Positions 1 through 7,113 of a stretch of 64,000 nucleotides of DNA are shown here, piece after piece. The DNA is from Methylobacterium sp. 10 (GTDB lineage Bacteria; Pseudomonadota; Alphaproteobacteria; Rhizobiales; Beijerinckiaceae), in NCBI RefSeq assembly GCF_000519085.1, contig NZ_KI912577.1, positions 1,352,533 through 1,416,532 of the forward strand, read 5' to 3'. The position numbers and the translations under genes are program-made. The notes under the pieces were generated by a model. The model made no database searches. It was not told the DNA's origin and saw only the letters and a list, made by a program, of their open reading frames with translations. How positions within the stretch are numbered: the first letter of the stretch is position 1; each line of letters starts with the position of its first letter.

Positions 1-57
1 GCAAAGATCTCCCTCACGGGCAAAGATCTCCCTCACGGGCAAAGATCTCCCTCACGG
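1..57. repeat. 19-bp tandem repeat, three copies
   Basis: Three perfect head-to-tail copies of a 19-bp unit that begins gcaaagatct and ends cctcacgg. The array touches the window edge, so it may continue upstream. The third copy is followed by diverged sequence. No coding function is evident. Each unit contains the palindrome AGATCT. Confidence 0.9.
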
Positions 58-215
58 GAATGTGCCCGGGCTACGGGCGGACCGCAGCGGGCTAGGCCGT
101 TGCATCCAGGGCGGGCATGGTCGAAGACCGGGCCGCGCGAAGGCGCGGCGAACGACGAAACGAGGCGCGTCGCCGCCTCGACCCCACCCCTCGATCCGTT
201 GAAGCGAGTGCGATC

Positions 216-590
216 ATGATGAGTTCGACGTTGAAGTCCGTCCTGGTTGTCGGGATGCTCGCCGGATTGCCGGTGACGGAAGCCTCCGCCGCCGTCGGCG
301 GCCGCATTGGGGCCTGCAAGCAGCAGGTGAAGGCCAAGGGCCTGAAGGGCGACGAAGCCAAGACGTTCATAAAGTCCTGCAAGGTCGATGCGCGCAAGGC
401 GTGCAAGGAAGAGGCGAAATCGGCCGGTTCGGACAAGGCCGACCGGCACGCCTTCATCAAGTCCTGCCTGAAGGGCGGCGCCGCGCCCGGAGCCGCCACC
501 GCCCCGGCCGCGCCGATGGCGCCCGGCTCCACCGTGCCCCCCGGCACCGGCATGGCACCGGAGGCGACGCCCCCGGCTCCTAAGCCCTGA
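216..590 (+). CDS. secreted PsiF-repeat-like protein
   Basis: 124 aa. Residues 1-24 form a signal peptide (hydrophobic run SVLVVGMLAGLPV, then ASA before the mature part). The mature protein has two Cys/Lys-rich units: ACKQQVKAKGLKGDEAKTFI followed by KSC, and ACKEEAKSAGSDKADRHAFI followed by KSCLKGG. These match the PsiF repeat pattern known from small periplasmic proteins of unknown role. The C-terminus is Pro/Ala-rich and low complexity. I chose the ATG at 216 (or the adjacent one at 219) over the upstream start at 117, because only this start puts the signal peptide at the N-terminus. Its 3' end overlaps the convergent methyltransferase gene by 11 bp. Confidence 0.7.
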   Translation: MMSSTLKSVLVVGMLAGLPVTEASAAVGGRIGACKQQVKAKGLKGDEAKTFIKSCKVDARKACKEEAKSAGSDKADRHAFIKSCLKGGAAPGAATAPAAPMAPGSTVPPGTGMAPEATPPAPKP

Positions 591-1248
591 AGCGCCAGAC
601 GCTGCTGCGCTTGATCTCCGCGTCCTCCAGGGACCGGCTCACCGGCACCTCGTAGGTCGCGAGGATGTCGAGCCGGTCCCTCGGCAGGTAGGAGCGGCCG
701 GGATCGCCGATGAGGATGGTGGCGCCCTGCTCGTGCAGGGCGGCCAGCCAGTCGGTGACGCGGGCGGCGATGTCCCGCTCGTAGAAGATGTCCGCCACCA
801 GGATCGTCGTGACGCCGAGATCGGCGGGCCGCGCACCGATGAGGTCGTCGGCGACGGGCGCGATCCTGTCGCCGACGCCATTGGCCCCGGCGTTGAGGCC
901 GATGGCGGCGATGGCGAAGGCATCGAGGTCGCTCGCCGTCGCATGGGTGGCGCCGGAGAGCGTCGCCGCGATCGCCACCAACCCCGAGCCGGAGGCGAAA
1001 TCGAGGATGCGCTGCCCGGCGACGAGGTCCGGTCGGTCGAGGATATGCCGGGCCAGGGCTTGCCCTCCCGCCCAGGCGAAGGCCCAGAACGGCGGTGGCA
1101 GGCCGATGGAATCGAGCTCGTCCTCCGTCTTCTGCCACAGCTCCGTGGCCTCATCGGCCACGTGCAGCACGATCTCCGGTGCGTGGGGCACGGGCAGGAG
1201 CCGGGTATTGGCGCGGATGAAGGCGAGGGGATCGACCGAGGGCGTCAC
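580..1248 (-). CDS. class I SAM-dependent methyltransferase, ETFB-lysine/METTL20-like
   Basis: 222 aa. It carries the Rossmann SAM-binding motif ILDFASGSGLVAIAA and a later acidic strand motif, ILVADIFYE. The N-terminal FIRANTRLLPVPHAPEIVLH and the PPFWAFAWAGGQALARHIL segment are typical of the bacterial relatives of METTL20, which methylate lysines of the electron-transfer flavoprotein beta subunit. Family membership is well supported; the substrate is inferred. The start is a GTG at 1248 that overlaps the stop of the upstream glycosyltransferase (GTGA), so the two genes are probably translationally coupled and co-transcribed. Confidence 0.8.
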   Translation of the reverse strand: MTPSVDPLAFIRANTRLLPVPHAPEIVLHVADEATELWQKTEDELDSIGLPPPFWAFAWAGGQALARHILDRPDLVAGQRILDFASGSGLVAIAATLSGATHATASDLDAFAIAAIGLNAGANGVGDRIAPVADDLIGARPADLGVTTILVADIFYERDIAARVTDWLAALHEQGATILIGDPGRSYLPRDRLDILATYEVPVSRSLEDAEIKRSSVWRFRA

Positions 1249-2369
1249 GGGCGCAGCAGATCCGCGTAGAGGCCCGATACGGCCTGCATCACCGCATCCT
1301 CGGTAAAGCCCCCCTCGACCACGCGCCGCCGCGCGGCCTCGCCCATCCGCGCCACGAGGAGCGGATCGGCGGCGAGCCGGACCATCGCGGCGGCGAGGCT
1401 CCGCGCGTCGTCGGGCGGGACCAACACGCCTTCGATCCCGTCGCGGACCAGCGTCCGGCAGCCAGGCACGTCGGTGGTGAGGAGGGCGCGCCCGCAGGAC
1501 GCCGCCTCCAGCAGCGTGCGCGGCAGACCCTCGCCGCCCCGCGAGGGCAGGCACCCGACATGGTGCTCCGCCCAGACGGCACTCACGTCGCGGGTCGGGC
1601 CGTGCCAGGTGACGCCGTCCCGGCTCCAGGAGCGCAGGGTGTCTTCGGGGATCGCCCTCCGGTTCGAGGAATCCGGCGCCCCGTAGAGGGAGAGCTCCAC
1701 CGCCGTGCCCTCCGCACGGGCGAGGCGCGCCGCTTCCACGGCTGTGTCGATGCCCTTCGACCATAGCATCCGCGCCACGATGGCGACGCGCAGGGGCGGG
1801 GAGGGTGGTTGCGGGCCCGGCGAGAACTGGGCGGGATCGATGCCGGCCCCGCCGACGATGGTGACGGCCGTGTCGGCAGGATCGAGGCCGAGGGCCTGCG
1901 CATCGTCCGGGTTCTCGAACAGGAACCGGGTCTGTTTCGAGGCGAGGGGGCCACGGATCAGCTGGCGCAGGGCAAGGCGGCCCATGCGGCCGGCGACGTC
2001 GGCGCGCGCGCCTATCAGGCCGAGCCCGGTCAGGGCGTAGACCCGGCCTGAGATGCCCGCCATCGCCGCCGCCGTCCCGCCCACGAGGATCGAGCGCAGC
2101 GCGATGCAATGGACGATGTCGGCCTTCAGCCCCTTCAGGGTGGCCGCGAGCTGGCCCGCCGCATAGCCCGCCGCCATGGGGTTGAGGCTCGAACGCTCGG
2201 CCTCCAGCTCGACCACGCGTGCGCCCGTCGCCTCGATCACGGCCCGGTGGGCGCGCACGCGGGTCACCACCGCCACGGACAGGCCCATCGCCACGGCGGC
2301 CCGCGCCATCGGCAGGAAATGCGAGGCGAAGAACCAGTCCTCGGTGACGACGAAGACGAGACGCTTCAT
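1245..2369 (-). CDS. glycosyltransferase family 4 protein
   Basis: 374 aa from MKRLVFVV; an in-frame ATG at 2402 would add 11 residues. It has the GT-B two-domain layout. The N-terminal domain contains the acceptor-side segment ADIVHCIALRSILVGG. The C-terminal domain begins at LRVAIVARMLWSKGID and has the donor-binding stretch PSRGGEGLPRTLLEAASCG, equivalent to the E-x7-E motif of GT4 enzymes. It probably transfers a nucleotide-activated sugar to a cell-surface glycan; donor and acceptor cannot be read from sequence. It is the first gene of a two-gene unit with the overlapping methyltransferase. Confidence 0.85.
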   Translation of the reverse strand: MKRLVFVVTEDWFFASHFLPMARAAVAMGLSVAVVTRVRAHRAVIEATGARVVELEAERSSLNPMAAGYAAGQLAATLKGLKADIVHCIALRSILVGGTAAAMAGISGRVYALTGLGLIGARADVAGRMGRLALRQLIRGPLASKQTRFLFENPDDAQALGLDPADTAVTIVGGAGIDPAQFSPGPQPPSPPLRVAIVARMLWSKGIDTAVEAARLARAEGTAVELSLYGAPDSSNRRAIPEDTLRSWSRDGVTWHGPTRDVSAVWAEHHVGCLPSRGGEGLPRTLLEAASCGRALLTTDVPGCRTLVRDGIEGVLVPPDDARSLAAAMVRLAADPLLVARMGEAARRRVVEGGFTEDAVMQAVSGLYADLLRP

Positions 2370-2499
2370 CGGCGCGGAGGAGGGTGAAGGGGACGTGGCC
2401 ATGACAGGCGCTGTAGCACGCCGCCGCCTCGCGGGAAGCCGGACGGGAGGGTTGGGTGAAGGAAGGTCCGGACGAGACATCGCGCCGCCGGACCAGGGA

Positions 2500-2525
2500 G
2501 GAACGCGGCCCCCGCCTCGCCGGTT
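2500..2525 (+). promoter_or_regulatory. possible EcfG (general stress response) promoter
   Basis: GGAAC at 2500-2504, then a 16-bp spacer, then CGGTT at 2521-2525. The alphaproteobacterial EcfG consensus is GGAAC-N16/17-CGTT, so the -35 is perfect and the -10 is off by one inserted G. It lies 34 bp upstream of the topoisomerase IB start. Plausible only. Confidence 0.3.
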
Positions 2526-2558
2526 GATCGGTCCTGACAACCAACCGGGAGGCGAGGA

Positions 2559-3743
2559 ATGGCGGCGGATCGCGAAGAAGACGGTGTCGTCGCCGATCCC
2601 CGGGATGCCGCCATCGAGGCGGGACTGGCCTATGTGAATGCCGACCGGCCGGGGCTGACGCGCCGCAAGAGCGGAACGGGTTTCTCCTATCGCGATGCAA
2701 AGGGGAAGGCCGTCCGCGACCCCAAGATCCTGCAGCGGATCCGGTCCCTGGCGATCCCGCCGGCCTATACCGACGTCTGGATCTGCGCCCGCGCCAACGG
2801 CCACATCCAGGCCACGGGCCGGGACGCGAAGGGGCGCAAGCAGTACCGCTACCATCCCGATTTCCGGCAGGCGCGCGACTCGACGAAGTTCGAGCACATC
2901 ATGGCCTTCGCCGATGCCCTGCCCGGCATCCGCGCGCGGGTGGACAAGGATATGGGTCGTCGCGGTCTGAGCCGCGAGAAGGTGCTGGCCACCGTGGTCC
3001 ACCTGCTCGAAGCGACCCTCATCCGCGTCGGCAACGACGATTACGCCCGCACCAACAAGAGCTACGGGCTCACCACCCTGCGCGACCCCCATGTGACCGT
3101 CGCGGGCGCGGAGCTGACGTTCCGCTTCAAGGGCAAGAGCGGCAAGATGTGGAACCTGTCGGTGAAGGACCGGCGCGTGGCCCGCATCGTGAAATCCTGC
3201 CAGGACCTGCCGGGCCAGGAGCTGTTCCAGTATATCGACGATGCGGGTGAGCCGCGGGACGTCACCTCGGCCGACGTCAACGCCTATCTGCGCGAGATCA
3301 CCGGGCAGGAGATCACCGCCAAGGATTTCCGAACCTGGGCCGGAACCGTGCTCGCGGCCCTGGCCCTGCAGGAATTCGAGGCGTTCGACAGCGAGGCCAA
3401 GGCCAAGAAGAACCTTCGCGCGGCCATCGAGAGCGTGGCGTCGCGGCTCGGCAACACGCCGACCATCTGCCGCAAATGCTACATCCATCCCGAGATCCTC
3501 GACGGCTACCTGGAGGGCGCGCTTCTGCTTCAGGTCGCGAATGCGGTGGAGGACGAGTTGCGGACGGATATCGCCCGGCTGAAGCCCGAGGAGGCGGCGG
3601 TTCTCGGATTGCTGCGGGCACGTCTCGACGCGGCGAAGGGCAGGGTCTCGGTGAAGGCCAAGGTCACGCCCAGGAAGGGGAAGGCGGTGCCGCGCAAGGT
3701 GCGGTCCGGTCCGGCGGAATCCGGGGCTCGGGCCGCGGCATAG
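2559..3743 (+). CDS. DNA topoisomerase IB (poxvirus type)
   Basis: 394 aa. This is a type IB topoisomerase, which relaxes DNA supercoils by forming a 3'-phosphotyrosine nick. The N-terminal domain (about residues 25-110) includes the conserved IPPAYTDVWIC and GHIQATGRDAKGRKQYRYH segments. The catalytic domain carries the basic active-site residues in LIRVGNDDYARTNKSYGLTT and HVT...FRFKGKSGK. Tyr308 in CRKCYIHPEI is the expected nucleophile. The last 60 residues are a Lys/Arg-rich tail. These enzymes are widespread in Hyphomicrobiales as single monocistronic genes. A possible stress promoter sits upstream. Confidence 0.93.
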   Translation: MAADREEDGVVADPRDAAIEAGLAYVNADRPGLTRRKSGTGFSYRDAKGKAVRDPKILQRIRSLAIPPAYTDVWICARANGHIQATGRDAKGRKQYRYHPDFRQARDSTKFEHIMAFADALPGIRARVDKDMGRRGLSREKVLATVVHLLEATLIRVGNDDYARTNKSYGLTTLRDPHVTVAGAELTFRFKGKSGKMWNLSVKDRRVARIVKSCQDLPGQELFQYIDDAGEPRDVTSADVNAYLREITGQEITAKDFRTWAGTVLAALALQEFEAFDSEAKAKKNLRAAIESVASRLGNTPTICRKCYIHPEILDGYLEGALLLQVANAVEDELRTDIARLKPEEAAVLGLLRARLDAAKGRVSVKAKVTPRKGKAVPRKVRSGPAESGARAAA

Positions 3744-3838
3744 GTTGGGCTTCGCAGCGCTGCCCCGGCGGAAGGGGGAAGATCTTGCCCTCAACTCGCC
3801 TACTCTGTTCACGCATCTGCCCTTATCGGCAGAGCGCG

Positions 3839-3960
3839 TCCCTCTCCACCTTGTGGGGAGAGGTTAGGAGTGGGGGTGGTTCCGCCAGCCTCCGCAGCAG
3901 CAGGAGGGTCACCCGACCACCCCCACCTCCAACTCCTCCCCACAAGGGGGAGGAGGGCAG
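3839..3960. repeat. REP-like palindromic element between convergent genes
   Basis: A long imperfect inverted repeat. The left arm (3841-3880) reads cctctccaccttgtggggag and continues into agtgggggtgg. The right arm (3918-3958) is close to its reverse complement (ccacccccacctccaactcc onward). It lies between topoisomerase IB and the convergent LuxR gene, where the hairpin could act as a bidirectional terminator. A related C/T-rich palindromic block is at 62448-62562. The rest of the 312-bp gap shows no ORF. Confidence 0.75.
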
Positions 3961-4055
3961 GGTGCCGCAGCCTGCGGACTCTGTGAACCAGTAGCCCACG
4001 CCGCAGGGCGGTCGCCCGGCGTCCTATCGCGGCCGGCCCGTCCCCTCGCGCTGCC

Positions 4056-4739
4056 TCAGTGGCGCGCCATCGTCTCGATGACGGTCTTGTGGCCATGGTG
4101 GCTGGATTCACTCTTGCTCTGGCGTGGCGTCTCGCTCTCCACCACCGGGGCCAGACCCAATTGCCGGGCGAGGCAGACGAGGTCCTTCAGCCGTCCGGTC
4201 TGCGTCTTGCGGCGCAGGTTGAGCCGATGCGTCTCCACGGTGCGGACGCTAAGGCTGAGGCGGCGCGCCACCTCCTTGTTGCTGAAGCCGGCACTGAGGA
4301 ACCGCAGGATCTCCGCCTCGCGCGGGGTCAGCCCGTCGCCGGCTTCCACCGGGCCGGATTCCGCCGTGTCCGCAACGCCTGCATGAGCCAGCCGCACGAT
4401 CGTTGCGCTGATCTCCCGTGGGGTGGCCGATTGCGCCACCACCGCATCGGCACCCGCCTCGAGAAGGTTCCGCAGGGTTTCGGCGGGAAGGCTCTGGAAG
4501 GCCGCCAGCACGCGCAGGTTCGGATGACGCTTGAGCGCGGCGATCCGGGCGAGGGCGCTCTTCGACACGGTCTCGGGCAGGAACACCAGGGCGACGACGC
4601 TCTCGGTGCCCGGACCGCCCAGGGGCAGATCGGCCTCGCCTACTGTATGCAGGCTGGGCTCATGCTCCAGGAAGGCCCGCAGGACAGGCCCGAGCCCCAC
4701 CGGTTCGTCGACGATCAAAACCCCCACGGCCTGGTTCAT
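4056..4739 (-). CDS. LuxR-type regulator with degenerate receiver domain
   Basis: 227 aa. Residues 5-120 fold like a CheY receiver (VGVLIVDEPVG at the start, LRNLLEAGADAVVAQS near the end). Residues 137-195 are a LuxR/FixJ helix-turn-helix (LTPREAEILRFLSAGFSNKE, then VARRLSLSVRTVETH). The receiver has no Asp between residues 38 and 98, where the phosphorylation site should be, and the conserved Lys near residue 103 is Gln. It therefore probably does not work by phospho-transfer and may act constitutively or respond to a ligand or partner. The C-terminal 25 residues are a hydrophilic tail. It lies 238 bp downstream of the diguanylate cyclase gene on the same strand. Confidence 0.85.
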   Translation of the reverse strand: MNQAVGVLIVDEPVGLGPVLRAFLEHEPSLHTVGEADLPLGGPGTESVVALVFLPETVSKSALARIAALKRHPNLRVLAAFQSLPAETLRNLLEAGADAVVAQSATPREISATIVRLAHAGVADTAESGPVEAGDGLTPREAEILRFLSAGFSNKEVARRLSLSVRTVETHRLNLRRKTQTGRLKDLVCLARQLGLAPVVESETPRQSKSESSHHGHKTVIETMARH

Positions 4740-4814
4740 GCCGCTCCCCCCTCTGTCCCATCGCGATACATCGCGGTCGGGCTGGTCAAGAGCAGTTCAA
4801 ATCCCGTTCCATGG

Positions 4815-4863
4815 GAATATTCGTCGAATCCGGGCGGCGCCTCGCGAATACACGGGCGTATTC
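4815..4863. promoter_or_regulatory. paired palindromes upstream of the LuxR gene
   Basis: Two AT-rich dyads in the 238-bp gap before the LuxR gene: GAATATTC at 4815-4822, and GAATAC-N6-GTATTC at 4846-4863. The shared GAATA half-site and the position suggest operator sites, possibly for the LuxR protein itself. The binding protein is unknown. Confidence 0.35.
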
Positions 4864-4977
4864 TACGAAAACGGGCCCGAAAATCGCGTCATCTCGGTTA
4901 ACGCCGGCGGATGCGCGGCCATGGCCCGAGGGCGCCTGTCTCGATCAGGAACAGCCCGGTTCGAAATGGGATTGGGA

Positions 4978-5874
4978 TCAGCCCGCCCGGGCGAGGACGA
5001 GGTCGGCGGCGGCGGAGATCACCCGGTTGCGGCCCGTGGTCTTGGCCTCGTAGAGGGCGATGTCGGCCCGCTTGATCATGGCCTCGATCGTATCGCCCTC
5101 GCACCATTGGCTGACACCGAAGCTGCAGGTGAGCCGGATCGGGGTGCGGGCGCCGCGGATGCGCAGGGCCTCCACCAGGCGGCGCAGCCGTGATGCAAGT
5201 GCCTCGGCATCGGTCACCGGCCGATGCGGAAGCACGATGCCGAACTCCTCGCCGCCGAGCCGCCCGACGATGCCCTCCTCCGCGATGGTCTTGCAGACGC
5301 TCTGGATCGCCGCATCGCCGACATCGTGGCCGTACTCGTCGTTGATGCGCTTGAAATGGTCGATATCCACCAGGATCGCCGACATGTCGCCGTGGTTGCC
5401 CACGCGGTCGGCGGCGTCCCGCACCCGCTGCAGGAAGGCGCGCCGGTTGAGGAGGCCGGTGAGCGGATCGGTCTCGGCGAGGCGAATCAGCTCGCTCTGC
5501 ATGGTCGTCAGTCGGTCCGCCGCCCGCATGCGGGCATGCAACTCCTCGGCGCCGGGGGGCTTCTCGATGAAATCGTCGGCGCCGCTGTCGAGGGCCTCGG
5601 CGAGATTGCGGGAGTTGCGGGCCGAGGACATGGTGATGACGTAGAGCGGCCGGTTCGTTTCGGCGATCAGCCGTGCCGACCAGCACAGTTCGAGGCCGCT
5701 CAAGGGGCGGACTTCCAGGCTCGTGATCAGGACGCGCACGGTGGGCGTGTAGGTGACGAAGTCGAGCGCCGCCTGGGAATCGGTGAAGACATCGACCGTA
5801 TGGCCCTGCGGCTCGAGCATGCCGGCAACGACTTTCAGGACAACGCGGCTCGTATCGACGATGACGATATGCAT
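4978..5874 (-). CDS. receiver-GGEEF diguanylate cyclase
   Basis: 298 aa from MHIVIVDTSR. Residues 2-118 are a receiver domain; residues 130-290 are a GGEEF domain. The cyclase keeps its catalytic parts: LVDIDHFKRINDEYGHDVGD (metal and substrate site) and GGEEF at 207-211, so it should make cyclic di-GMP from two GTP. In the receiver the phospho-accepting Asp is Ser52 (in TSLEVRPLSGLEL), while the acidic pocket Asp7 and the Lys in FIEKP remain. No RxxD inhibitory site precedes GGEEF. The layout resembles PleD with one receiver removed. I preferred this start because the receiver begins right there; an upstream extension to 6033 would add unrelated sequence. Confidence 0.85.
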   Translation of the reverse strand: MHIVIVDTSRVVLKVVAGMLEPQGHTVDVFTDSQAALDFVTYTPTVRVLITSLEVRPLSGLELCWSARLIAETNRPLYVITMSSARNSRNLAEALDSGADDFIEKPPGAEELHARMRAADRLTTMQSELIRLAETDPLTGLLNRRAFLQRVRDAADRVGNHGDMSAILVDIDHFKRINDEYGHDVGDAAIQSVCKTIAEEGIVGRLGGEEFGIVLPHRPVTDAEALASRLRRLVEALRIRGARTPIRLTCSFGVSQWCEGDTIEAMIKRADIALYEAKTTGRNRVISAAADLVLARAG

Positions 5875-6085
5875 GTCCCTGGTCGCCCGTCCCGAAATTT
5901 CATGTTGTTCTTCAGCATGGCGGCGACAGATTAATATGTTGCCAAGACGACCCGCCCACATGAGTCGATCCGGGGCCGGGTGCGAGGAGGATCGCCGTGC
6001 GGTCGGCCTCCTCGGAGGGCAGAGCGCCGGCACCCCGTCATCGACGGTTGAACGGCGCGCCTGCGGCTGGTAGCTAGCGCATCGG

Positions 6086-6160
6086 GCCGGATTAGCTCAG
6101 AGGTAGAGCAGCGGTTTTGTAAACCGAAGGTCGGGGGTTCAATCCCCTCATCCGGCACCA
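6086..6160 (+). tRNA. tRNA-Thr (anticodon TGT)
   Basis: 75 nt with an encoded CCA. The acceptor stem GCCGGAT pairs with ATCCGGC. The D arm is GCTC-AGAGGTA-GAGC. The anticodon loop TTTGTAA gives anticodon TGT. The T arm GGGGG-TTCAATC-CCCTC has one G-U pair. All parts fit a canonical tRNA. Confidence 0.97.
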
Positions 6161-6306
6161 TTCCCCCATCGCTGATGCCGATCGGATGCCCATCTCGGGG
6201 CCGGACCGAACGCGGACTTCTTTAACGATAACGCGCCATGAAGAGGCGGTCGGGAGATTTCGGTCGTCCGTCCATGTCGGCACGTCGGGAACGAGGGCGG
6301 AAACCC

Positions 6307-6717
6307 ATGCGGATAGGTGTTGCGGCGGGTGTGCTCGCGGCGTTGAGCGTCGGGATGGCGGCACATGCACAAGGTTTCGCTCGGGGCACCGAGGACGGCG
6401 CCGAGCGCGGCGGCAACATCGCCGGCCCCCTGGGTGCGGCCGTCGGCAGCGTGATCGGGGGTGCGGTGGGGACCGCCAACGAGATCCTCGGGATCGATCG
6501 CCGAGAGCGCTTCAGGATCTACACGCGCGGTGAGCGTCGCCCGTCCTTCGCCTACCGTGGCAAGGTGCATGTCGGCGCCGTGCTGCCCGAGGGCGGTATC
6601 GTCTATTACGACGTGCCCCCCGAATTCGCCCTGAAAGGCTACAATTACACCGTCGTGAACGATATCCCTGTGCTGGTCGAGCCGGGCACCCGCCGGATCG
6701 TCGAGGTGATCGACTGA
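6307..6717 (+). CDS. secreted DUF1236 protein
   Basis: 136 aa. The signal peptide is residues 1-22 (MRIGVAAGVLAALSVGMAAHA). A Gly/Ala-rich stretch follows (AGPLGAAVGSVIGGAVGTAN). The C-terminal half carries the DUF1236 signature: VLPEGGIVYYDVPPEFALKG, YNYTVVNDIPVLVEPGTRRI and VEVID. These proteins are abundant in Hyphomicrobiales, periplasmic or envelope-located, and of unknown function. I chose the ATG at 6307 over the one at 6238 because the signal peptide begins there. It follows the tRNA gene by about 145 bp. Confidence 0.8.
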   Translation: MRIGVAAGVLAALSVGMAAHAQGFARGTEDGAERGGNIAGPLGAAVGSVIGGAVGTANEILGIDRRERFRIYTRGERRPSFAYRGKVHVGAVLPEGGIVYYDVPPEFALKGYNYTVVNDIPVLVEPGTRRIVEVID

Positions 6718-7113
6718 GGACGGCGCACGTCCGCCACGGCCGTTCGTTTCCCATCCCAACCGGTCCGGGCGTCCCGGCGGATGGCCCGCGTGGGCGACCG
6801 CAGGGCCGCCCGATCCAAGCGCCGATCCAAGAGCCGCCTATGGCGAACGCCGTTGCGGCGCAGGGACTCCGGTGACCGGGTCCGAGCCTCCATGCGACGG
6901 CCCCGATGCGGCGGATGTCATCAATTGACAGTCACGCTGCATTGAAGCGGGAATGGAAATCCAGTCATGCTGTTGCGACAGGCATGAGACTGTCTCCGAC
7001 TTCGGGTCGAGGTATGGTCATGGACCGTTGGGGCACCATTCACCAAGTGGGCGACGAAGCGTCCGAAAGGCGACGCAACCGACATTCCGTTCGGTATCGC
7101 GTAGGGTGGCCCC
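6718..7113. other. 396-bp gap before the hybrid kinase
   Basis: No convincing ORF, tRNA or repeat. It is GC-rich to about 6900. The 6910-7090 part is less GC-rich and probably holds the kinase promoter. A possible ribosome-binding site, agggtgg, lies at 7103-7109 just before the kinase ATG at 7114. Confidence 0.5.

Noticed and set aside
580..2700. Single 706-aa minus-strand ORF
   Set aside because: It joins the real methyltransferase to a shadow frame of the glycosyltransferase. The GTG at 1248 overlapping the upstream stop explains the true start.
4978..6033. Longer start for the diguanylate cyclase
   Set aside because: The extra 53 residues are basic, unlike a domain, and the receiver begins at MHIVIVDTS.
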